64,000 bases of DNA from Bacillus sp. AFS015802. GTDB taxonomy: Bacteria > Bacillota > Bacilli > Bacillales > Bacillaceae_B. The position numbers and the translations under genes are program-made. The stretch spans positions 1 to 64,000 of the forward strand of contig NZ_NTUP01000012.1 in the NCBI RefSeq assembly GCF_002561455.1, given 5' to 3'. Shown one piece after another: positions 42,072 to 50,782 of this stretch. How positions within the stretch are numbered: the stretch's first letter is position 1; each line of letters starts with the position of its first letter. The notes beneath the pieces are model-generated. The model was given only the letters and a program-made list of their open reading frames with translations, searched no databases and was not told the origin of the DNA.

Positions 42072-42118
42072 GATCTGCTGTTGGAGCGGTTTGTTGCTCT
42101 GGTGGCGGGTCTTTTTTT
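42072..42118 (+). terminator. Terminator of the lipoprotein/ligase/DUF350 cassette
   Basis: Imperfect stem-loop (GATCTGC and GAGC pairing with GCTC and GCGGGTC, 42072-42111) followed by seven Ts. Confidence 0.65.
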
Positions 42119-42211
42119 ATGTGGAATATTGGTAGGAATCCACTTTATGATTGAATTCCCACCAAATTATTCCCCGAGAAATAATTTTCGACATAAAAAC
42201 CAAAAAAACTG

Positions 42212-42240
42212 TTGCCCTCGACAATCATCCTGTGATAATA
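42212..42240 (+). promoter_or_regulatory. tRNA cluster promoter candidate
   Basis: TTGCCC (42212-42217), 17-bp spacer, ATAATA (42235-42240). It lies 65 bp before tRNA-Lys. Confidence 0.45.
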
Positions 42241-42305
42241 TTAATTTCGTTGTCACGAAAGAGGCTTTGATCAAGCTTATCTATTCGTGTTTATATATAC
42301 TTAGA

Positions 42306-42381
42306 GAGCCATTAGCTCAGTTGGTAGAGCATCTGACTTTTAATCAGAGGGTCGAAGGTTCGAATCCTTCATGGCTCACCA
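42306..42381 (+). tRNA. tRNA-Lys (UUU)
   Basis: Acceptor GAGCCAT pairs with ATGGCTC and the CCA end is encoded. The anticodon loop CTTTTAA gives anticodon TTT. The D arm and the TTCGAATC T-arm are normal. First gene of a Lys-Glu-Asp-Phe cluster, the same order as B. subtilis trnY between purA and walR. Confidence 0.97.
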
Positions 42382-42390
42382 TTTTTTTAT

Positions 42391-42462
42391 GGCCCATTGG
42401 TCAAGCGGTTAAGACACCGCCCTTTCACGGCGGTAACACGGGTTCGAATCCCGTATGGGTCA
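42391..42462 (+). tRNA. tRNA-Glu (UUC)
   Basis: Acceptor GGCCCAT pairs with ATGGGTC (one G-U pair). The anticodon loop CTTTCAC gives TTC. CCA is not encoded. It lies 9 bp after tRNA-Lys. Confidence 0.97.
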
Positions 42463-42557
42463 TTTTTATTTCCTGAATGATAGATTGCTGGTTTACGAGA
42501 TATCATTATTTGGAAATAGATTACATAGAAACATATTTTGCTAACGCAAAAAGCTTT

Positions 42558-42634
42558 GGTCCGGTAGTTCAGTTGGTTAGAATGCCTGCCTGTCACGCAG
42601 GAGGTCGCGGGTTCGAGTCCCGTCCGGACCGCCA
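42558..42634 (+). tRNA. tRNA-Asp (GUC)
   Basis: Acceptor GGTCCGG pairs with CCGGACC, discriminator G and encoded CCA. The anticodon loop CTGTCAC gives GTC. Confidence 0.97.
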
Positions 42635-42655
42635 TTTTCATATCTGATATTCATG

Positions 42656-42790
42656 AAATGGAAAAGGGTTTCGATAAGCGAGAAGGTCGAGGAAGCGATT
42701 GAAGGAACACCGGAGCGTATTTTACATACGTGAGGATGTGACTGAGTGAGCTGACGAAGAGATTCGAAGCTTAGCGGAAGCCGAAAACTA
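42656..42790 (+). other. Purine-rich structured spacer between tRNA-Asp and tRNA-Phe
   Basis: About 135 bp, much longer than the other tRNA spacers and higher in GC. It is G/A-rich with repeated GAGG/GAAG words and a small hairpin (CGTA-TTTTACA-TACG, about 42717-42731). There is no reading frame of note. It resembles spacers I recall beside Bacillus tRNA genes, but I cannot name it. It may be an RNA-processing element or small RNA. Confidence 0.35.
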
Positions 42791-42793
42791 TAT

Positions 42794-42866
42794 GGCTCAG
42801 TAGCTCAGTTGGTAGAGCAATGGACTGAAAATCCATGTGTCGGCGGTTCGATTCCGTCCTGAGCCA
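42794..42866 (+). tRNA. tRNA-Phe (GAA)
   Basis: Acceptor GGCTCAG pairs with CTGAGCC, discriminator A. The anticodon loop CTGAAAA gives GAA. CCA is not encoded. Last gene of the cluster. Confidence 0.97.
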
Positions 42867-42872
42867 TCTTAC

Positions 42873-42914
42873 AAAAAGTACTGCGACGACTTTGACTCTC
42901 GTAGTACTTTTTTA
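42873..42914 (+). terminator. tRNA cluster terminator
   Basis: Stem AAAAAGTACT-CGA with TCG-AGTACTTTTT (42873-42911) followed by Ts. Confidence 0.88.
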
Positions 42915-42923
42915 TTATGTCTT

Positions 42924-42940
42924 TGTAACATACGTGTAAC
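42924..42940 (+). promoter_or_regulatory. Candidate WalR box
   Basis: TGTAAC-N5-TGTAAC is a perfect fit to the TGTWAH-N5-TGTWAH motif of the WalR/YycF regulator. It is about 280 bp upstream of the M23/LysM gene and just past the tRNA terminator. Confidence 0.5.
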
Positions 42941-43068
42941 ATAAACCACCGGATTCCCTCTAATTTTTACCATTCCTATTTCGATCACGAACCCACCTTT
43001 ATACCCATTAAATTCCCACTATGACGCGGATCATCCTCTGAAAGGCAAAAGGATATTTTCTGACAAAT

Positions 43069-43085
43069 TATACAGTTATATTACA
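43069..43085 (-). promoter_or_regulatory. Second candidate WalR box upstream of the wall hydrolase gene
   Basis: On the minus strand TGTAAT-N5-TGTATA fits the WalR motif with one mismatch, about 136 bp before the start codon. The remainder of the 354-bp gap between tRNA-Phe and the hydrolase gene shows no gene. Confidence 0.45.
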
Positions 43086-43220
43086 ATCATGATTCTGTGT
43101 CCCGGATTTCGTCGAATTATGGTAAATTAGTAAAGTACGAATTTTATAGAATTTACTAAATTAGGCTTAATGAACTACCTTTAACTGGGATTTTTGCTTT
43201 AGTTTATAGGAGGCAAGTCA

Positions 43221-44708
43221 ATGAGTTTTGGAGAGAAGTTATCACCCATTTTAGAAAAATATAAAAAATTTAATATTCGACATAGATCAACTCGATTTGC
43301 GAAACGAGTGGGAATGACGACCCTCGCTCTTACCACTTTAACGTTTTCTTCTGCGGCGGCCAGCACCGGATCCGAAGAAGAGTTGCAAACCATCTATCAT
43401 GTCTACATGGGGGATGAGTATGTAGGGGCCGTTACGAGTCAGGACGAAGTAAAGGCTGTTTTGGGTGCAAAGCTTGAGAATGCGAAGAAAGAGTATAAAG
43501 ACTACCAGGTTGATTTTGATCATGAGGTAACGTACATACCAGAGAATGTATTTACAGCTGTCAAAACGAATAATCAACAGGTCATTGAAAGCTTGAATCA
43601 ATCCGTATCCATCGAAGCAAATGCGTTTGCTTTGGTTGTGAATAATAAACCGGTTGCTTATGTAAAAGACGAAAAAGCTGCTGAAGAAGCTTTGAAAACC
43701 TTTAAGCTTAACTATGTATCAGAAGAAGAACTGAACGAATGGGAAGCGAGAAAAAAGGATTCTTCAACCACTTCTTTACCCGCTTTAAAAGAAAATGAAA
43801 CGCGTTTATTAGACATTTCTTTTAAAGAGAGTGTTGACGTCAAAAAGGCACAGGTGAAGCCGGAAGAGCTCATGTCGCCTCAAGAAGCGGCTGATTTCCT
43901 TGAAAAAGGTGCTTTAGAAGAGAAGAAATACAAGGTTCAAGAAGGCGATGCGTTAAGCACGATTGCTGAAGATCATTCGTTGACGACCGGTAAATTATTG
44001 GAGCTTAATGAAGGCGTTAAGGAAGACGGTGCGCTGAAAATAGGCTCGGAGCTAAACGTGACCGTATATGAGCCGCTTGTTCACGTTCTTGTTAGAAAAG
44101 AAGCCAATAAGATTGAAAAGATCGCCTATGAAAAAGAAGTAGTGGAAGACTCCTCAATGAATAAAGGCGATACAAAAGTGAAGCAAGAAGGTCAAGATGG
44201 TGAGAAATCCGTTACGTTTGAAACGACAGAAGTAAATGGTTCTCAAATAAAGAAAAATGTAAAAGAAGAAAAGAAACTGAAAGATCCAGTGAAGTATATC
44301 GTCATCAAAGGAACGAAAGCCACTCCATCAAGAGGTTCGGGAAGTTTTGCATGGCCGACGAATGGCGGGTACATTTCCTCTAAACAAGGACCTAGATGGG
44401 GGAAAATGCATAAAGGGATTGACATTGCCCGCCCTAGTGACCGCACGATCAAATCCGTTGATAACGGAAGAGTCGTTTCAGCAGGCTGGGACGATGGCGG
44501 TTATGGAAATAAAGTCGTGATCGATCATGGAAATGGGTATAAGACCATCTATGCTCATCTGGACTCCATCTCTGTTTCAGCCGGTCAGACGGTCGAAAGA
44601 GGGCAAAAGCTCGGTATCATGGGGGAAACCGGTGAGGCAACGGGTGTTCACCTTCATATCGAAGTATACAAAAATGGATCGATGATCAATCCATTGGATG
44701 TACTATAA
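43221..44708 (+). CDS. Secreted M23 peptidoglycan endopeptidase with LysM and G5 domains
   Basis: A 495-residue exported cell-wall hydrolase. A signal/anchor segment (about 28-48, ending SSAAAS) is followed by a 180-residue unassigned region, LysM (about 232-282, KVQEGDALSTIAEDHSLT), G5 (about 285-365) and M23 (about 375-495). The zinc ligands are visible in HKGIDI and HLHIEV. It is expected to cut peptide cross-bridges. The ATG at 43221 follows ATAGGAGGC. It lies directly upstream of walRK with candidate WalR boxes, consistent with membership of the WalR regulon. Confidence 0.93.
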   Translation: MSFGEKLSPILEKYKKFNIRHRSTRFAKRVGMTTLALTTLTFSSAAASTGSEEELQTIYHVYMGDEYVGAVTSQDEVKAVLGAKLENAKKEYKDYQVDFDHEVTYIPENVFTAVKTNNQQVIESLNQSVSIEANAFALVVNNKPVAYVKDEKAAEEALKTFKLNYVSEEELNEWEARKKDSSTTSLPALKENETRLLDISFKESVDVKKAQVKPEELMSPQEAADFLEKGALEEKKYKVQEGDALSTIAEDHSLTTGKLLELNEGVKEDGALKIGSELNVTVYEPLVHVLVRKEANKIEKIAYEKEVVEDSSMNKGDTKVKQEGQDGEKSVTFETTEVNGSQIKKNVKEEKKLKDPVKYIVIKGTKATPSRGSGSFAWPTNGGYISSKQGPRWGKMHKGIDIARPSDRTIKSVDNGRVVSAGWDDGGYGNKVVIDHGNGYKTIYAHLDSISVSAGQTVERGQKLGIMGETGEATGVHLHIEVYKNGSMINPLDVL

Positions 44709-44730
44709 TCAAATAGAGGCAATCAAGCAT

Positions 44731-44774
44731 GGGACTGACACAATCATTTTATTTGTCAGTCCCCTTTGTTATAT
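44731..44774 (+). terminator. Terminator after the M23 gene
   Basis: Stem GGGACTGACA with TGTCAGTCCC (44731-44763), then CTTTGTTATATTT; the U-run is imperfect. Confidence 0.6.
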
Positions 44775-44925
44775 TTAGATTGTAGTCAACAAGCATGGAA
44801 ATAAAGGGTATGATAGAGTTAAAGATGAATTAATATGGAGAAAGTGATAAATTTAAAGGAAGACTCTTATACTAATCACAACTTTATATGATACATTACT
44901 TTTTTCTAAAAGGAGATCTATTGAC

Positions 44926-45633
44926 ATGGAAAAGAAAATATTAGTCGTTGACGATGAGAAACCAATTGCAGATATATTACAGTTCAATTTGAAAAAGGAA
45001 GGCTATGAGGTTCATTGTGCGTATGACGGCGATGAAGCAGTCAAGATGGCGGAGGAAATCAAGCCGGATCTTGTCCTTCTTGATATTATGCTTCCGAACC
45101 GCGATGGAATGGAAGTGTGCCGTGAGATCAGGAAGAAGTACGAAATGCCGATTATCATGTTGACAGCGAAAGACTCTGAAATTGATAAAGTTTTGGGATT
45201 GGAACTTGGGGCGGATGATTATGTGACAAAGCCTTTCAGTACCCGTGAACTGATTGCAAGGGTGAAAGCCAACCTGAGACGCCATCAGCATGGAGCGCAG
45301 CAAAACGTCGAGGATGAGAATAATGAGATAACCGTTGGATCATTGACGATTCATCCGGATGCCTACGTTGTTTCGAAAAGAGGAGAAACGATTGAACTGA
45401 CGCACCGTGAGTTCGAGCTCCTTCATTATTTAGCGAAGCATATCGGACAAGTCATGACCCGTGAGCATTTACTTCAAACTGTTTGGGGATATGATTACTA
45501 CGGGGATGTGCGTACAGTCGATGTGACCGTCAGACGCCTTCGTGAGAAAATTGAAGATAACCCAAGTCACCCTACCTGGATCGTAACACGTAGAGGAGTC
45601 GGTTATTACCTACGAAATCCTGAACAGGAGTAA
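44926..45633 (+). CDS. walR: Response regulator WalR (YycF)
   Basis: OmpR-family essential response regulator of cell-wall metabolism, 235 residues. The receiver domain has phospho-acceptor Asp53 ([12 protein letters not shown]), Thr in MLTAKD and Lys in VTKPFS. The C-terminal winged helix (about 130-232) has [36 protein letters not shown] after AAAGGAGATC. First gene of walR-walK-yycH-yycI-yycJ-htrA. Confidence 0.99.
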   Translation: MEKKILVVDDEKPIADILQFNLKKEGYEVHCAYDGDEAVKMAEEIKPDLVLLDIMLPNRDGMEVCREIRKKYEMPIIMLTAKDSEIDKVLGLELGADDYVTKPFSTRELIARVKANLRRHQHGAQQNVEDENNEITVGSLTIHPDAYVVSKRGETIELTHREFELLHYLAKHIGQVMTREHLLQTVWGYDYYGDVRTVDVTVRRLREKIEDNPSHPTWIVTRRGVGYYLRNPEQE

Positions 45634-45639
45634 GATGGA

Positions 45640-47466
45640 ATGAAGAAAGTTGGCTTAACCCGTTCGATTCATTTGAAATTTGTTCTGATCTACGTCCTGC
45701 TCATCCTTCTCGCCATGCAGATCATCGGGGTTTATTTTGTGCGGGAACTTGAGCAGAAGCTTGTAGAGAACTTCCAATCTTCCATTACCAACCGGGTAGA
45801 ATTATTAGAGTACACGATCAGAGAAGAAATGGTGAAGGAGCGTGGGGAGGATGACCCTACGCTGGAAGAAGACATTAGAAGAATATTAGAAGACAGCAGC
45901 AAGAATTCAGATATCGCTGAAATCCGGGTCATTGATAATCGAAAACGTATCATCGGGACTTCTGATCCAAATAATCAAAAGCTTGTAAACAGAGTGACGT
46001 CTGATAAAGATGTGAAAAGGGTACTTGCCCTGGGTGTTACTTCTGAAAATACGTATGTTGATAATCAAACACATGACCGTATTTGGGTGCATGCGAAACC
46101 GATTGAATCAAACAATGAAGTGATTGGTGCCATTTATATCGTTGGTGAAATTGAGAGGGTCTATGACCAAATGAACGATATTAATAAAATTTTTACCAAC
46201 GGTACCCTGATTGCCCTGGTCATAACAGCTATTCTGGGCGTCTTATTGGCTCAAACCGTCACCAGGCCGATTTCAGATATGCGGAAACAGGCGCTGGCTA
46301 TGGCGAAAGGGAATTTTTCCAGAAAAGTTAAAGTGTATGGATATGATGAGATTGGTCAACTTGCCATCACGTTTAACAATTTGACAAAGCGCCTCCAGGA
46401 AGCTCAGGCAACGACAGAAGGAGAACGCAGAAAGCTTTCATCCGTCCTCTCTTATATGACCGATGGAGTCATCGCCACCGATCGAAAGGGTAGGGTCATC
46501 CTTATCAACGACCCTGCAGCGAGCATGTTGAATGTTTCACGTGAAACAGTTGTTTCCCAACCCATCGTTTCATTATTGGGACTGGATGAGGAATATACGT
46601 TTGATGACCTGTCCAATGAACAGGAGTCCATCATTTTAGACTATAGCACAAAGGATAAACCATATATCCTGAGGGCTAATTTCTCTATTATTCAAAAAGA
46701 AACCGGGTTTGTAAACGGTCTGATCGCCGTATTACATGATATTACGGAACAGGAGAAGATTGACCTGGAGCGGAGGGAATTCGTAGCCAATGTATCCCAT
46801 GAGCTAAGAACGCCACTTACAACGATGAGAAGTTACTTAGAGGCGCTTGCTGAAGGAGCATGGCAGGATGAAAATATCGCCCCACAATTCCTGGATGTCA
46901 CGCAAAACGAAACCGAAAGAATGATCAGGCTGGTCAATGATCTCTTGCAACTTTCTAAAATGGATAGCAAAGACTATCGATTTAATAAAGATTGGGTCGA
47001 CTTTATTCTCTTTTTCCACAAAATCATCGACCGATTTGAAATGACGAAAAATATTAATGTGACATTTCAACGCTTTTTACCAGATAAGGCTTTGTTTGTA
47101 GAAGTGGATCAGGATAAAATCACTCAGGTGTTAGATAATATCATTTCCAATGCATTGAAATATTCCCCTGAGGGTGGAACGATTACGTTTAAAGTAAAAG
47201 AAAAAGATGGTTACATTGAAATCAGCGTGTCAGATCAAGGGTTAGGTATTCCTAAGGAAAACTTAGAAAAAATCTTTGAACGTTTCTACCGTGTGGATAA
47301 AGCCAGAACAAGGCAAATGGGTGGTACGGGTCTCGGTCTTGCGATTGCGAAAGAAATGATTTCAGCACACGGTGGTGATGTGTGGGCGACCAGCACGGAA
47401 GGGAAAGGCACGACGATCATCTTTACCCTCCCATATGAAGTCGGACAAGAGGATGAATGGTCATGA
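45640..47466 (+). CDS. walK: Sensor histidine kinase WalK (YycG)
   Basis: Essential membrane histidine kinase partner of WalR, 608 residues. TM1 (about 13-33), an extracytoplasmic Cache-like domain (34-182), TM2 (183-204), HAMP (205-257) and PAS (262-370) precede HisKA with His387 (NVSHELRTPL) and a HATPase domain with NALKYSPEGG, DQGLGIP and GGTGLGLAI. It starts 6 bp after walR and overlaps yycH by 4 nt. A parS site lies in its PAS-encoding part. Confidence 0.99.
   Translation: MKKVGLTRSIHLKFVLIYVLLILLAMQIIGVYFVRELEQKLVENFQSSITNRVELLEYTIREEMVKERGEDDPTLEEDIRRILEDSSKNSDIAEIRVIDNRKRIIGTSDPNNQKLVNRVTSDKDVKRVLALGVTSENTYVDNQTHDRIWVHAKPIESNNEVIGAIYIVGEIERVYDQMNDINKIFTNGTLIALVITAILGVLLAQTVTRPISDMRKQALAMAKGNFSRKVKVYGYDEIGQLAITFNNLTKRLQEAQATTEGERRKLSSVLSYMTDGVIATDRKGRVILINDPAASMLNVSRETVVSQPIVSLLGLDEEYTFDDLSNEQESIILDYSTKDKPYILRANFSIIQKETGFVNGLIAVLHDITEQEKIDLERREFVANVSHELRTPLTTMRSYLEALAEGAWQDENIAPQFLDVTQNETERMIRLVNDLLQLSKMDSKDYRFNKDWVDFILFFHKIIDRFEMTKNINVTFQRFLPDKALFVEVDQDKITQVLDNIISNALKYSPEGGTITFKVKEKDGYIEISVSDQGLGIPKENLEKIFERFYRVDKARTRQMGGTGLGLAIAKEMISAHGGDVWATSTEGKGTTIIFTLPYEVGQEDEWS
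46533..46548 (+). other. parS site inside walK
   Basis: TGTTTCACGTGAAACA, a perfect 16-bp parS in frame with codons for V-S-R-E-T (299-303). It is about 36 kb from dnaA. Confidence 0.95.
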
Positions 47467-48779
47467 AATACGAAAAAATAAAATCGATAGTCTTAACCTT
47501 ACTAGTGTGCCTAAGCATTTTTCTAACCTTTAATCTTTGGACGTATCAACCCGGGTATGACACGATTGATAGTAATGAAACCTTTGATGTTTCTGTTGGA
47601 GAAAAGATTGAAGAGACAAATCTTTCGAAGATGTTGATCAAACCGTATCAACTTTTTTATCATTCTGCTAACAAAACCGTAGGAACGCTTGATGGTAAGG
47701 AGATGAACAGTGTCATAAAAGGATTGAGTAGTTGGACGCTGTTTGATTTAAAAGATTACTCAAATCAATATTCCAAAGATGAGATGAAATCTATTATTCA
47801 GGGTGCAAAGAAAGTTGAGATTGTATTCCCTGATCCTGTGCCTCTATCCGTTTACCGCGTCATTCATTTCGAAGATAAAAATATTCCCGCTGCTTCATTC
47901 GACCGTATTGTAATCGATTTGAATACAGTCAACTCCGATACGGGGACGATTTATTTTGCATCCCTTGATTCCGGGAAGAAGTACTTTTATGAATGCCGCG
48001 TCAATGCGGAAAGCTTACAAAAATTCGAGAAAAGTTTCTTGAAACAGGTCGCTTCTTATGATGAGTATATTGAGCAGCCCTTGAACTCTAAGAAAAATAT
48101 ATTTCTGCCCAGATCACCGAAAGAGTATAAAAGCTATCGGTTTTACGCTGATACACTCTCTTTAGGAGATTTTCAGAAAGCCCTATTCAGCGATCCGAAT
48201 AATGTTGAAGTAAAAAAGAATACCTTTATTAATATACCGAGCGTTATGAAGACGGATGAAGAATACAGTACTCTTTCGTATATAAATTTATCTGTCGATA
48301 TTGATACCTCCATGCCACCTGCTACTCTATTTCAGAAAAGCATGAAATTCGTCAATGATCACGGGGGATGGACGGATGACTATCATTTTTATTCCATCAG
48401 TTCTGTAGAAAACAAGATTGTGTACAGGCTATTTATGGAGAACCATCCGGTCTTTAATGAGAATAATATGGCTGAACTCACCCAAGAATGGGGAAGTAAT
48501 TCCATCAGCAAGTATGAACGGCCGTACTATACACTGGATATGGTGTCGAAAAACGCCATCAGAGATGTGCAGCTTCCTTCTGGTGCCTCTGTACTGTATG
48601 CGTTGAAGAAGAATAGCCCGAAAGAATTGGAAGAGATCGAGGACATTGTCGTTGGATATAAGATGACCAGGGATACCAATGAATCCAATAGGAAATTCTT
48701 AATATTTGAGCCTTCCTGGTACTACAAGTTTAGTGGAAATTGGATAAGGGTCCCACTGGAAGAACTGGAGGGATTCTAA
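47463..48779 (+). CDS. yycH: WalK-regulatory protein YycH (WalH)
   Basis: A 438-residue, single-pass membrane protein (TM about 8-25) with a large extracytoplasmic YycH domain. With YycI it forms a membrane complex that modulates WalK activity in B. subtilis. The ATG at 47463 overlaps the walK stop (ATGA) and lies 10 nt from GAGG; an ATG two codons upstream is too close to it. Confidence 0.95.
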   Translation: MKYEKIKSIVLTLLVCLSIFLTFNLWTYQPGYDTIDSNETFDVSVGEKIEETNLSKMLIKPYQLFYHSANKTVGTLDGKEMNSVIKGLSSWTLFDLKDYSNQYSKDEMKSIIQGAKKVEIVFPDPVPLSVYRVIHFEDKNIPAASFDRIVIDLNTVNSDTGTIYFASLDSGKKYFYECRVNAESLQKFEKSFLKQVASYDEYIEQPLNSKKNIFLPRSPKEYKSYRFYADTLSLGDFQKALFSDPNNVEVKKNTFINIPSVMKTDEEYSTLSYINLSVDIDTSMPPATLFQKSMKFVNDHGGWTDDYHFYSISSVENKIVYRLFMENHPVFNENNMAELTQEWGSNSISKYERPYYTLDMVSKNAIRDVQLPSGASVLYALKKNSPKELEEIEDIVVGYKMTRDTNESNRKFLIFEPSWYYKFSGNWIRVPLEELEGF

Positions 48780-48782
48780 AAG

Positions 48783-49589
48783 ATGGATTGGAGTAAAACA
48801 AAGAGCATTTTCATTATCGTCTTTCTGGTTCTGGATATTTTTCTCCTGACTATATTCATGAATAAAATCAGGGCGAGCAATCCTGCTACTTTAGAACAGA
48901 CTTCCTTTGAAGAAACGTTAAAAGCGGCTAATATACAGTATCCGCCAAAGCTGTCAAAAGAGCCTGTAAAAGATGCGATTATCAGTGCCAGCAAAAAAAA
49001 ATTCAGTGAAAAAGACCTTGAAAAGCTAACTGCTCAGGAAGTCAATGCTGTAAATGAGAGTACGATCAATTCAACTTTGAAGGAACCTTTTCCCATTAAT
49101 GAAAATTTTTCTCCGGCAGAATTGAAGGGCTTTCTAAAAGATAAAATCATCAGTGGAGAGCAGTACAGCTTTTGGAAATATAATAAGGAAGATCAGACCC
49201 TCGTCTATTTTCAGACGTACAACGACCGGAAAATTTTTAATAATACAAACGGCAAATTGATTCTCTATTTAAATACAGACAGGGAAATTGTCTCTTACAA
49301 ACAAACACTGTTGGAAAACCTGAAAGAATCCACCGGAAAGAAAAAGCTCGTGACCCCATTTGATGCCCTCAGGTACCTTGTGGAAAACAATGAAATTGAC
49401 AATGGCAGTGAAATCACCGAGGTTCCAAGCCTGGGATATTCAACCCTCGAACTTGATGATTATCAAGTGTTGGCACCAACCTGGCATTTCATTGTTGAAA
49501 AAGATGGAAAGAAAGAAGATTTATTTATCAATGCAGTGGAAGCACAGATTGTAGAGATTAACAAACCAGAAAAAGAAACATTGGAGTGA
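48783..49589 (+). CDS. yycI: WalK-regulatory protein YycI (WalI)
   Basis: A 268-residue, single-pass membrane protein (TM about 6-26, [21 protein letters not shown]) with a YycI/YycH-like extracytoplasmic domain. Partner of YycH in control of WalK. Starts 3 bp after yycH; its stop overlaps the yycJ ribosome-binding site. Confidence 0.95.
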   Translation: MDWSKTKSIFIIVFLVLDIFLLTIFMNKIRASNPATLEQTSFEETLKAANIQYPPKLSKEPVKDAIISASKKKFSEKDLEKLTAQEVNAVNESTINSTLKEPFPINENFSPAELKGFLKDKIISGEQYSFWKYNKEDQTLVYFQTYNDRKIFNNTNGKLILYLNTDREIVSYKQTLLENLKESTGKKKLVTPFDALRYLVENNEIDNGSEITEVPSLGYSTLELDDYQVLAPTWHFIVEKDGKKEDLFINAVEAQIVEINKPEKETLE

Positions 49590-49594
49590 GCGTT

Positions 49595-50389
49595 ATGACG
49601 ATGCATTTTAGTGTACTTGCCAGCGGCAGTACAGGAAATGCAATATTTGTCGAGTCAGAGGAGCATTCTTTCCTTGTCGATGCCGGATTAAGCGGCAAAC
49701 AGATGGAAGGGTTGTTCAGCCAGATCGACCGAAAGATTGAAGATTTGTCGGGGATCCTCGTCACCCATGAGCATAGTGACCATATTAAAGGGATCGGCGT
49801 ATTGGCGAGAAAGTACAAGCTGCCGATCTATGCCAACGATAAGACCTGGAATGCGATGGACGGATTAGTGGGGAAAATCGATACAGAGCAGAAGTTTTCC
49901 TTTGATATGGAAACGGCTAAGCACTTCGGGGGACTGAGCATCGAGTCCTTCGGTGTATCACACGATGCGGCCGAACCGATGTTTTATATCTTCCATCACG
50001 GAGATAAGAAGCTTGTTCTGGTCACCGATACAGGGTATGTAAGCGACAGGATGAAAGGGATCATCTCGAATGCCGATGCCTATGTATTTGAAAGCAACCA
50101 CGATGTAGGAATGCTCCGAATGGGCCGCTACCCATGGAATATCAAGCGCCGGATCCTCAGTGATTACGGACATGTATCCAATGAGGACGCGGCCATTGCG
50201 ATGAGTGATGTGATGGGAGATAACACAAAAGGGATTTACCTGGCCCATCTGAGCCTGGACAACAATATGAAGGACCTGGCAAGGATGAGTGTCACCCAAA
50301 CACTCGAATCAAAAGGAATCATAGTAGGAGAACAAATCGATCTATTTGATACGGACCCTAAAGTGCCAACACCATTAGTTGCGATTTAA
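49595..50389 (+). CDS. yycJ: MBL-fold hydrolase YycJ/WalJ
   Basis: A 264-residue metallo-beta-lactamase-fold protein with [11 protein letters not shown] carrying the HxHxDH metal motif, [14 protein letters not shown] and [12 protein letters not shown]. YycJ/WalJ is described as a nuclease-like member affecting DNA replication and cell-wall coordination. I chose the ATG at 49595, 8 nt from GGAG, aligning with the B. subtilis start ([15 protein letters not shown]); a GTG at 49586 overlaps yycI. Confidence 0.95.
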   Translation: MTMHFSVLASGSTGNAIFVESEEHSFLVDAGLSGKQMEGLFSQIDRKIEDLSGILVTHEHSDHIKGIGVLARKYKLPIYANDKTWNAMDGLVGKIDTEQKFSFDMETAKHFGGLSIESFGVSHDAAEPMFYIFHHGDKKLVLVTDTGYVSDRMKGIISNADAYVFESNHDVGMLRMGRYPWNIKRRILSDYGHVSNEDAAIAMSDVMGDNTKGIYLAHLSLDNNMKDLARMSVTQTLESKGIIVGEQIDLFDTDPKVPTPLVAI

Positions 50390-50428
50390 ACCGGTTCAAA
50401 TGTTTATGATTTCTCCCTGAATGGTATC

Positions 50429-50463
50429 AAAAAGGTGAGGACTATTGGTCTTCACCTTTTTGT
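50429..50463 (+). terminator. yycJ terminator
   Basis: Stem AAAAAGGTGA-GAC with GTC-TCACCTTTTT (50429-50461). Confidence 0.88.
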
Positions 50464-50508
50464 GTTTACATAGAGTGACATATGTCTGACTGGCTTTCTC
50501 ATTTGGGT

Positions 50509-50672
50509 GTCGCCTCTGGTCAAGCCGCCTCCGCTTTTGGTGTCGTCGAGCTCCGGCGGCTAGAGGCTCGAGGTCATATGTCAAGAACATCAAAAAGGCA
50601 AAGAGCGCCTTTCCGATGTTCTCGTCATATGCTTGTCGCCTCTGGTCAAGCCGCCTCCGCTTTTGATATGCC
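50509..50672 (+). repeat. Family B repeat, one full unit plus a partial tandem unit
   Basis: A full unit (about 50545-50670) carries CTCGAGGTCATATGTCAA, the AAAGGCAAAGAGCGCCTTT hairpin and the CCGCCTCCGCTTTT end. A 31-bp identical segment (GTCGCCTCTGG... to ...CCGCTTTTG) occurs at 50509-50539 and again at 50635-50665, exactly 126 bp apart, as left by a partial tandem duplication. Together with the yycJ terminator and the htrA promoter this explains the 393-bp gap. Confidence 0.8.
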
Positions 50673-50720
50673 ATTATGAAATTCTTACCTTTTTTTCATC
50701 ATTTTTTAATTTAACCTGAC

Positions 50721-50726
50721 TATAAT
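50721..50726 (+). promoter_or_regulatory. htrA -10 box candidate
   Basis: TATAAT 57 bp before the htrA start; no good -35 is visible at 17 bp. TTTTCATC upstream (about 50691-50698) recalls the octamers at CssR-controlled htrA promoters, which is only suggestive. Confidence 0.4.
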
Positions 50727-50782
50727 CGGGCTTGGAAAGATAAAATAACAAAAGGAATAGCTGGTAGAAAGGATGAAGATAC

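Noticed and set aside
42081-42476. 131-codon reading frame across the tRNA cluster
   Set aside because: It runs through the terminator and both tRNA-Lys and tRNA-Glu; no ribosome-binding site or family signature.
50396-50679. Two overlapping reading frames on opposite strands in the yycJ-htrA gap
   Set aside because: Both are readings of the family B repeat.
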